11,167 nt of DNA, from positions 1 to 11,167 of the forward strand of contig DQGZ01000201.1 in NCBI GenBank assembly GCA_003531345.1, written 5' to 3'. Made by a program: the position numbers and the translations under genes. A model generated the notes under the pieces. The model was not told the DNA's origin and did not search any database. It worked only from the letters and a program-made list of their open reading frames with translations. Shown in pieces: positions 6,813 through 11,167 of the stretch. The DNA comes from Alphaproteobacteria bacterium. Its GTDB lineage: Bacteria; Pseudomonadota; Alphaproteobacteria; Rickettsiales; UBA8987. The first letter of the stretch is position 1. Each line of letters opens with the position of its first letter.

Positions 6813-8270
6813 TCAGTCTGTCCTGTAATTTGGTGCTTCTTTTGTTATGGTAACATCATGTGCGTGGCTTTCTTTCAAACCTGCCGATGTTATTTTTATG
6901 AATTCACATTTCTTCTGCATATCGGCAATTGTTTTATTGCCAGTGTAACCCATTGATGAACGTAAACCGCCTATAAGCTGATGAATAACGCCTGAAACAT
7001 CACCTTTATATGGCACTCTGCCCTCCACACCTTCTGGCACCAGTTTCAATTGGTCTGTGATATCCTGCTGGAAGTACCTGTCTGCGCTGCCACGTGCCAT
7101 CGCACCGATAGAACCCATGCCACGATAAGTTTTATATGAACGCCCTTGGTATAAAATAATTTCCCCTGGGCTTTCAGTTGTGCCTGCAAGCAATGAACCT
7201 ACCATTACACAATCAGCCCCTGCAGCAATCGCCTTGGCAAAATCACCTGAGTATTTAATGCCACCATCTGCTATCACGCATTTTTTATGCTTTTTTACTT
7301 CGGCAACGGCATCTAAAATTGCAGTTAATTGCGCCACACCAACACCAGCAACTATACGTGTGGTACATATTGAACCTGGGCCAACACCCACTTTAACCGC
7401 ATCAGCCCCTGCTGAAATTAAGGCTTTTGCTGCTACACCAGTTGCTATATTACCGCCAATTACTTGTGCATTAGGGAATTGCTTCTTTATTCTGGCAACT
7501 GTATCAAGGACGTTTTTTGAGTGCCCGTGCGCAGTATCAACTATTATTGCGTCAACTTCTGCTTCTATTAATGCTTTTGCACGTTTAAAGCCATCATCAC
7601 CTGTTCCCACCGCAGCAACGCACATCAGCCTGCCTAGTTCGTCCTTGGTTGCATTAGGAAATTTTTGTGATTTTTCAATGTCTTTAACAGTAACTAACCC
7701 AATACAGCGATATTTACTATCAACCACTACCAGTTTTTCTATCCTGTGCTTGTGGAGGAGTTTTTTTGCCTCATCAGCGCCGATACCTTCTTTTGCGGTT
7801 ATAACCTTGGCGGTCATAAGTTCTTTTACCTTCTGGCGTTTGTCAGATGCAAAACGTACATCACGGTTAGTGATAATTCCCACCAGTTTTTTACTATCAT
7901 CAACCACTGGAATTCCAGAGATATTATTGCTTTCCATCAGGAATAGCACATCGGAAAGGGTTGCTTCTGGGTTGATAGTGATGGGGTTTACCACCATGCC
8001 AGATTCAAACTTTTTTATCTTTTTCACTTCATTTGCCTGTTCCTCAATACTCATATTTTTATGCAAACAGCCAATAGCACCATTTTGAGCCATGGCAATC
8101 GCAAGGCGGCTTTCGGTTACTGTGTCCATAGCGGCGGAAATAAGCGGAACGCCAAGGCGTATTTTCTTAGTCAGGTAAGTTGCCGTATTAACGGACGAAG
8201 GCAGAACTTCACTATAGGCGGGCTTTAAAAGAACATCATCAAAAGTTAACGACTCTGAGATATGAACCAT
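6813..8270 (-). CDS. guaB: IMP dehydrogenase
   Basis: 485 aa, normal bacterial length. It oxidises IMP to XMP with NAD+, the committed step to GMP, in the cytosol. The barrel begins with LTFDDVLLKPAYSEVLP (8-24) and PLISAAMDTVTE (42-53). A CBS-domain pair is inserted at about 95-205 (GIPVVDD, GIITNRDVRF, KLVVVD, GLVTVKDIEK). The catalytic loop GPGSICTTR carries Cys302. IADGGIKYSGD, GSLLAGTTESPGE and YRGMGSIGAM follow, then the flap Arg398-Tyr399 dyad and EGVEGRVPYKG. The N-terminus matches the family start. There is no clear Shine-Dalgarno, but a plausible promoter lies just upstream (8295-8322). It uses NAD+, made by the window's NadE, and IMP, made by PurH. All key residues are present. Confidence 0.98.
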   Translation of the reverse strand: MVHISESLTFDDVLLKPAYSEVLPSSVNTATYLTKKIRLGVPLISAAMDTVTESRLAIAMAQNGAIGCLHKNMSIEEQANEVKKIKKFESGMVVNPITINPEATLSDVLFLMESNNISGIPVVDDSKKLVGIITNRDVRFASDKRQKVKELMTAKVITAKEGIGADEAKKLLHKHRIEKLVVVDSKYRCIGLVTVKDIEKSQKFPNATKDELGRLMCVAAVGTGDDGFKRAKALIEAEVDAIIVDTAHGHSKNVLDTVARIKKQFPNAQVIGGNIATGVAAKALISAGADAVKVGVGPGSICTTRIVAGVGVAQLTAILDAVAEVKKHKKCVIADGGIKYSGDFAKAIAAGADCVMVGSLLAGTTESPGEIILYQGRSYKTYRGMGSIGAMARGSADRYFQQDITDQLKLVPEGVEGRVPYKGDVSGVIHQLIGGLRSSMGYTGNKTIADMQKKCEFIKITSAGLKESHAHDVTITKEAPNYRTD

Positions 8271-8294
8271 ATATGTATATTATCAGTTTGTAGC

Positions 8295-8322
8295 TCTATA
8301 CACAGGTTTTGATAATTTTCAA
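8295..8322 (-). promoter_or_regulatory. Probable guaB promoter
   Basis: On the minus strand, TTGAAA (8317-8322) and TATAGA (8295-8300) are separated by 16 bp. Transcription would start near 8288, leaving a leader of about 18 nt before the guaB ATG. This is a consensus match by eye only. Confidence 0.4.
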
Positions 8323-8331
8323 GGGGGATTG

Positions 8332-8361
8332 TTTTCAACTTGGAAAATTTTGAATTATGAT
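8332..8361 (+). promoter_or_regulatory. Possible promoter of the tRNA-Pro gene
   Basis: TTTTCA (8332-8337) and TATGAT (8356-8361) are 18 bp apart and lie about 25 nt before the tRNA 5' end. The -10 matches 5 of 6 and the -35 is weaker. Confidence 0.35.
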
Positions 8362-8385
8362 ATAAACCCCTTTTGTCTATCGGTT

Positions 8386-8462
8386 CGGAGTGTAGCGCAG
8401 CCTGGTAGCGCACTAGGCTGGGGGTCTAGTGGTCGTGGGTTCAAATCCCATCACTCCGACCA
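8386..8462 (+). tRNA. tRNA-Pro (anticodon GGG)
   Basis: A complete 77-nt cloverleaf can be drawn. The acceptor arms are CGGAGTG (8386-8392) and CACTCCG (8452-8458), followed by A73 and an encoded CCA. The D arm contains TAGCGCAGCCTGGTAGCGCA. The anticodon stem CTAGG/TCTAG (one G-T pair) encloses the loop CTGGGGG with anticodon GGG at 8420-8422. The T arm is GTGGG-TTCAAAT-CCCAT. The D arm and loop closely follow bacterial tRNA-Pro. It decodes CCC and CCU. It is divergent from guaB and precedes the pilin-like gene on the same strand. A short T-run follows (8463-8467). Confidence 0.97.
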
Positions 8463-8566
8463 TTTTTGGGAAACCTTAATTCAATAGTTTGCTAACACAG
8501 TGCCTGAGTATTTCCAGCTTACGATGCTTGGTTTGGTTAGTTTTCTGCTCTTTGTTTGTTAAAAAG

Positions 8567-8595
8567 TTGAAATCTTTCGCAATAAGTAGTAGAAT
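8567..8595 (+). promoter_or_regulatory. Probable promoter of the pilin-like gene
   Basis: TTGAAA (8567-8572) and TAGAAT (8590-8595) match consensus at 5 of 6 positions each, with an ideal 17-bp spacer. Transcription would begin near 8602, leaving about 55 nt before the ATG at 8657. This start would exclude the strong Shine-Dalgarno-like AGGAGG at 8596-8601, so this promoter and the leader-peptide idea below compete. Confidence 0.5.
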
Positions 8596-8608
8596 AGGAG
8601 GAGCGTTT

Positions 8609-8653
8609 TTGGTGTTTTGCCGATATGGTGGGCTTTATCTTTATATTCAATAA
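8609..8653 (+). CDS. Possible 14-aa leader peptide upstream of the pilin-like gene
   Basis: A strong AGGAGG (8596-8601) is followed 7 nt later by TTG (8609), or 10 nt later by GTG (8612). Either opens a frame that ends at TAA 8651-8653. The peptide would read about VFCRYGGLYLYIQ. Its stop lies 3 nt before the pilin-like ATG and in the same frame, so reinitiation could drive the main gene, which has only weak Shine-Dalgarno sequence. The start codons are non-ATG and the promoter at 8567-8595 would leave the AGGAGG untranscribed, so confidence is low. Confidence 0.25.
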   Translation: MVFCRYGGLYLYIQ

Positions 8654-8656
8654 GTT

Positions 8657-11167
8657 ATGAATTATTTATATCAAAAAGTGAAAAGCTTTTTTTCTTTTAC
8701 AAGTACAAAAGGTTTTACTTTAATAGAGGCTTCTCTGGTGTTGGTTGTGGTTGCTGCTATGGCAGGAACGGTTGCAACTGGTTATCAATTGGTTGAAAGT
8801 AATAGAGTTATTTCTGTAGCTTCGGAAATGAAATATTACAGAAGCGCACAAGACCAGTTCAGGCAAAAATTTGGGTACAGGCCTGGTGATGTTCCAATAT
8901 CTCTGGCGGCAGAAAATTTTAATCATTATGCCTCATCTGATTGTGGAACTTCTGCATTTGGCAATTCAAAACTAGACAACTTGACGGAAGAAAGGCTCGC
9001 TTGGTTGCAGCTTTCAAGCTCAACATACATAAAGCAGAAAATTTATTTTGATCCCTGTGATGCTGGGGTTGAGTCTGCTAATCCTGGTGTGGAGGTGCCT
9101 TTTTCTGAATATTCCAGCAAGGCAGGATGGAGGTTTTACCAATATGACTCAACTAATGTTTCTGGTGAGAATAAATATTTTCAACATATCCTCAGAATTG
9201 GTGCCAAGGCAAACAGCAATGATAAATATTTGTCTGCGGGTGTAGTATCCCCTAAAACGGCATCTGCAATAGATGCCAAGATAGATACTCCAAATACGCC
9301 TTTAACGGGTTCTTTTTTTGTGAGTACAGAATGTGTTGATGGTTCAAATTATAAACCTGAGAGTAGCTCAAGCAAGTGTACGGCACAATATGCTGAAATA
9401 TATGAAGCTGGAGCAAATAGTGAAACTGAATTAGGCTGCAATGATGATTCTGACTGTGCGCCTGGTGAAAGCTGCTGTAGTGGAAAAATATGTTCCTCCA
9501 GCCCCTGTGAATGTGATAGTAACCCCTGCTTCTCAGCAACATGTACTGGCTATAACCCTGTAATATGCACAGGTGGAAGCTCATCTGGAAGTGGTAGTAG
9601 CTCTTCTAGCAGTAGTTCGTCTTCTTCTAGTTCGGGGGGTAGTGGTTGCACACCTGAGTGTGAATGTACAGGCGCACCTAATGCTAGGTGGGAATGTAGC
9701 TCTGGCGTTTGCAGTGGTTCAGTAGCAGTGTATGATGTAACTTGCGGCTCCACTTCTAGTAGTGGCTCTAGTGGGTCTTCAACATCTGGGTCATCAAGCT
9801 CTAGCAGTAGCGGTTCATCATCAAGTTCTTCAAGTAGCTCATCGAGTAGTAGTTCTAGCTCTTCCTCAAGCTCATCATCAAGTTCTTCTGGGGGCGGGTG
9901 TCTTTCTGATTACAGCGTTTGCTCTGATGATAGTCAGTGTTGTAATAGCCTATGTAACTTAAACTCTAGCCTATGTTTACCTTGTGCTGGCGTTCTTTCT
10001 GGTTGCGGTGAAGATAATGATTGCTGTTCAGGATATTGTGATTTTAGTTCTGGCAGAGGTAAATGTAACTCCTCTAGCACATCTTCAAGTAGTTCTAGTT
10101 CTTCCTCATCGAGTAGTAGTTCAAGCTCATCATCAAGTTCATCTTCTTCCAGCTCTTCCTCATCGAGTAGTAGTTCCAGCTCAAGCAGTAGCTCTTCTAG
10201 CTCATCATCAAGTTCATCAAGCAGTAGCTCCTCTTCTTCATCAGGTAGTTCATCTTCAAGCTCTAGTAGTAGCGGCTCATCATCAAGTTCATCAAGTAGC
10301 TCATCGAGTAGCAGTTCCAGCTCAAGCAGTAGCTCTAGCTCTTCTAGCTCTAGCTCATCTAGCAGTTCTGGCGGTTGTAGTTCTGTAGGCACTTCTTGTG
10401 AAGATGATGAGGAATGTTGTAGTTTAGTATGTAATGATAAAATATCCGTTTGCACTTCTTGTGTTCCTAATGATGGCGGTTGTAGCACAAATGGTGATTG
10501 CTGTTCAGGATATTGCTATGTAAATAAAGAGGGGGGAAGATATGACGGAACATGCGCTACTCCTAGTAGCTCATCTTCTAGCGGCGGTTCTTGCTCTCCA
10601 CTTTTAGGAGCTTGTACTACAAGTTCTGATTGTTGCTGTGCGGGTGATGGTTATAGATATCAATGTATTTCTGGAGCTTGTAAAGCTGGCTCTTTATTTG
10701 AAGCAGACACTTCCTGTGAAGATGGAGGTGGCTGGACTGAGCATGGTAGTAGTAGTGGATATGGAAGCTCTAGTTCATCTTCAGGTGGTTGTGCAAGCAA
10801 TTATCAAGCTTGTGGAAATGATGGTGATTGCTGTGATGGAAATTGTAATCAAGCATTAGGTTTATGTGTTAATGGTTGCTTCTCTCAAAATGGCCCTTGT
10901 GGAGATGGTGGTGATTGTTGTTCTGGTTACCATTGCATACCTGATGCTAATATATGCAATGAAAACCCCTCTAGCAGTAGTAGCTCTGGTTCTTCTTCAG
11001 GTGGTTGCATTGAAGGGACTGAGTGTCATACTATATCATATTTTTGTACTGATAGGGTTGTTCAATGTGTAAATACACAAGCAGATTGCACAAGATCTTC
11101 TTATTATTATTACTATAGAGAGGGTGCGCCTTTAACATACCCTTATGTTACTGGTCCAATAGCAGGT
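8657..11167 (+). CDS. Giant type IV pilin/pseudopilin-like protein with polyserine linkers and tandem knottin-like cysteine modules (3' end outside window)
   Basis: 837 codons are open to the window edge with no stop. The start is set by an in-frame TAA at 8651 and the ATG at 8657. Residues 1-19 are a basic prepilin leader, KG|FTLIE places cleavage at Gly19/Phe20 with Glu at +5, and a hydrophobic helix runs to about 42: class III signal for prepilin peptidase and the type IV pilus or type II secretion machinery. Residues 43-255 form a globular part with FRQKFGYRPGDVP, like the PGD segment of many pilins. From 261 on, cysteine-rich segments (65 Cys by my count up to residue 811) alternate with Ser/Gly linkers at 308-330, 364-414, 471-573, 637-645, 698-711 and 772-783. 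Seven six-cysteine modules follow the inhibitor-cystine-knot spacing or a close variant. The protein should sit at the cell surface or periplasm and need disulfide formation. Its function is unknown; adhesion, predation or host interaction are guesses. Confidence 0.9.
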   Translation, partial: MNYLYQKVKSFFSFTSTKGFTLIEASLVLVVVAAMAGTVATGYQLVESNRVISVASEMKYYRSAQDQFRQKFGYRPGDVPISLAAENFNHYASSDCGTSAFGNSKLDNLTEERLAWLQLSSSTYIKQKIYFDPCDAGVESANPGVEVPFSEYSSKAGWRFYQYDSTNVSGENKYFQHILRIGAKANSNDKYLSAGVVSPKTASAIDAKIDTPNTPLTGSFFVSTECVDGSNYKPESSSSKCTAQYAEIYEAGANSETELGCNDDSDCAPGESCCSGKICSSSPCECDSNPCFSATCTGYNPVICTGGSSSGSGSSSSSSSSSSSSSGGSGCTPECECTGAPNARWECSSGVCSGSVAVYDVTCGSTSSSGSSGSSTSGSSSSSSSGSSSSSSSSSSSSSSSSSSSSSSSSSGGGCLSDYSVCSDDSQCCNSLCNLNSSLCLPCAGVLSGCGEDNDCCSGYCDFSSGRGKCNSSSTSSSSSSSSSSSSSSSSSSSSSSSSSSSSSSSSSSSSSSSSSSSSSSSSSSSSSSGSSSSSSSSSGSSSSSSSSSSSSSSSSSSSSSSSSSSSSSSSGGCSSVGTSCEDDEECCSLVCNDKISVCTSCVPNDGGCSTNGDCCSGYCYVNKEGGRYDGTCATPSSSSSSGGSCSPLLGACTTSSDCCCAGDGYRYQCISGACKAGSLFEADTSCEDGGGWTEHGSSSGYGSSSSSSGGCASNYQACGNDGDCCDGNCNQALGLCVNGCFSQNGPCGDGGDCCSGYHCIPDANICNENPSSSSSSGSSSGGCIEGTECHTISYFCTDRVVQCVNTQADCTRSSYYYYYREGAPLTYPYVTGPIAG
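9437..9568 (+). other. Cysteine-rich segment 1 of the pilin-like protein (residues 261-304)
   Basis: Ten cysteines. The first six are spaced C-x5-C-x5-CC-x4-C-x4-C (261, 267, 273, 274, 279, 284), a shorter version of the knottin-like modules farther on. Four more follow at 286, 291, 296 and 304. Confidence 0.7.
9578..9646 (+). repeat. Ser/Gly linker 1 (residues 308-330)
   Basis: 18 Ser and 5 Gly in 23 codons, using both TCN and AGY serine codons. It joins cysteine segments 1 and 2. Confidence 0.85.
9647..9745 (+). other. Cysteine-rich segment 2 (residues 331-363)
   Basis: Six cysteines spaced C-x3-C-x-C-x9-C-x4-C-x10-C. This pattern lacks the CC pair of the knottin-like modules and may be a different small disulfide fold. 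Confidence 0.65.
9746..9898 (+). repeat. Polyserine linker 2 (residues 364-414)
   Basis: 51 codons, almost all Ser with scattered Gly and Thr, including 25 consecutive serines. It contains a 68-nt segment (9794-9861) copied in linker 3. Confidence 0.9.
9794..9861 (+). repeat. 68-nt direct repeat, copy 1 (linker 2)
   Basis: Matches 10256-10323 at 63 of 68 positions. All five differences fall at codon third positions and are synonymous. Confidence 0.85.
9899..10066 (+). other. Knottin-like doublet A-B (residues 415-470)
   Basis: Module A: Cys 415, 422, 428, 429, 433, 440, giving C-x6-C-x5-CC-x3-C-x6-C. A two-residue link (Leu-Pro) follows. Module B: Cys 443, 450, 456, 457, 461, 470, giving C-x6-C-x5-CC-x3-C-x8-C. 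The spacing fits the inhibitor cystine knot, in which Cys I-IV, II-V and III-VI pair. The fold is inferred from spacing alone. Confidence 0.75.
10067..10375 (+). repeat. Polyserine linker 3 (residues 471-573)
   Basis: 103 codons with 97 Ser. There are uninterrupted runs of 54 (476-529) and 31 (541-571) serines, broken by single Gly at 530 and 540. All six serine codons are used in mixed order, so this is not a pure trinucleotide expansion. Confidence 0.92.
10256..10323 (+). repeat. 68-nt direct repeat, copy 2 (linker 3)
   Basis: Second copy of 9794-9861, offset 462 nt and in the same reading frame. Confidence 0.85.
10376..10555 (+). other. Knottin-like doublet C-D (residues 574-633)
   Basis: Module C: Cys 574, 581, 587, 588, 592, 599 (C-x6-C-x5-CC-x3-C-x6-C). 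A two-residue link (Thr-Ser) follows. Module D: Cys 602, 609, 615, 616, 620, 633 (C-x6-C-x5-CC-x3-C-x12-C). The DCCSGYC core of D shares a 20-nt identical stretch with module B (10496-10515 and 10019-10038), and C-D lies exactly 477 nt after A-B. Confidence 0.75.
10592..10717 (+). other. Knottin-like module E plus extension (residues 646-687)
   Basis: Cys 646, 653, 659, 660, 661, 670 and 675 form C-x6-C-x5-CCC-x8-C-x4-C, with a further Cys at 687. The extra cysteine in the CCC plus Cys687 makes eight, an even number, so the extra pair may bond. This is the most aberrant module. Confidence 0.6.
10790..10957 (+). other. Knottin-like doublet F-G (residues 712-767)
   Basis: Module F: Cys 712, 719, 725, 726, 730, 737 (C-x6-C-x5-CC-x3-C-x6-C). 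A three-residue link (Val-Asn-Gly) follows. Module G: Cys 741, 748, 754, 755, 760, 767 (C-x6-C-x5-CC-x4-C-x6-C). The doublet is 56 residues long, like A-B. Short Ser/Gly linkers flank it (698-711 and 772-783). Confidence 0.75.
11006..11167 (+). other. Last visible segment, five regularly spaced cysteines then a tyrosine run (residues 784-837)
   Basis: Cys 784, 790, 797, 804 and 811 are spaced x5, x6, x6, x6, with no CC pair, so this is not the knottin-like pattern. A run of five tyrosines (SSYYYYYREG) follows, then sequence with ordinary composition. The protein may be entering a new domain when the window ends. Confidence 0.6.

Noticed and set aside
7180..8088. 302-codon plus-strand open frame opposite guaB
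   Set aside because: It lies entirely antisense to a textbook IMP dehydrogenase. It has no ribosome site, and its Ser/Thr/Pro-rich composition is a by-product of guaB codon use.
8386..8656. tRNA-Pro as an integration site for a mobile element carrying the pilin-like gene
   Set aside because: I see no integrase and no second copy of the tRNA 3' end within the window. The other end of any island would lie outside, so it cannot be supported here.
9578..10375. Possible CRISPR array in the repetitive region
   Set aside because: There are no constant repeats with unique spacers. The repetition is serine-codon low complexity and in-frame duplications inside one continuous coding frame.
9934..10488. 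Minus-strand 184-codon open frame rich in Leu, Glu and Asp across the polyserine region, and similar frames at 9550-9753 and 9252-9584
   Set aside because: It is the antisense reading of serine codons (TCN/AGY give Glu, Leu, Asp and similar). The composition is fully explained by the plus-strand repeats, and the plus frame is far longer with a clear pilin start.
9984..11072. Plus-strand frames rich in Val, Ala, His and Leu (9762-9962, 9984-10388, 10638-10859, 10866-11072)
   Set aside because: They are out-of-frame readings of the serine and cysteine codons of the pilin-like gene, with no ribosome sites or domain features.
8657..11167. Frameshift or pseudogene in the low-complexity gene
   Set aside because: The frame is continuous for 837 codons. 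Cysteine spacing stays regular after each long serine run, so linker length changes have kept the frame.

Overview
The window reads as a piece of an AT-rich proteobacterial chromosome, most likely an alphaproteobacterium of Rickettsiales type or a relative. That placement rests on base composition, gene content and two dispersed-repeat styles common in such genomes (GTCATTCC...GGAATGAC and GTCATTGCGAGGAGC). It is an inference from pattern, not a search result. Housekeeping genes make up most of the left three quarters. The right quarter is the start of one very unusual gene.

Layout. Positions 5-3894 form a tight minus-strand block, in transcription order: Phd-like antitoxin, VapC-like PIN toxin (4-nt overlap), glutamine-dependent NAD+ synthetase nadE (5-nt gap), a divergent phosphoglycerate-dehydrogenase-like protein that has lost its NAD-binding glycines, and an 80-residue unknown. 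An inverted repeat next to the antitoxin start looks like an autoregulatory operator. A plus-strand unknown gene (3998-4732) diverges from this block, and a palindromic repeat element separates it from purH. Next come purH and guaB on the minus strand. They are consecutive around IMP (PurH makes it, GuaB oxidises it to XMP), with a 387-nt spacer full of repeats and hairpins between them. A plus-strand tRNA-Pro(GGG) lies divergently beyond guaB.

The highlight is the open-ended plus-strand gene from 8657 to the window edge, 837 codons without a stop. It begins as a type IV pilin/pseudopilin (prepilin cleavage motif GFTLIE plus hydrophobic helix) and a pilin-like globular part. It then becomes alternating polyserine linkers (one of 54 consecutive serines) and cysteine-rich segments. 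Seven modules fit the inhibitor-cystine-knot (knottin) spacing C-x6-C-x5-CC-x(3-4)-C-x(6-12)-C or a close variant, six of them in three doublets. An eighth, looser copy comes first. A pilin-anchored string of knottin-like beads on polyserine would be a notable surface protein. DNA-level repeats show the array grew by duplication. I know of no described family with this architecture but cannot search to confirm that.
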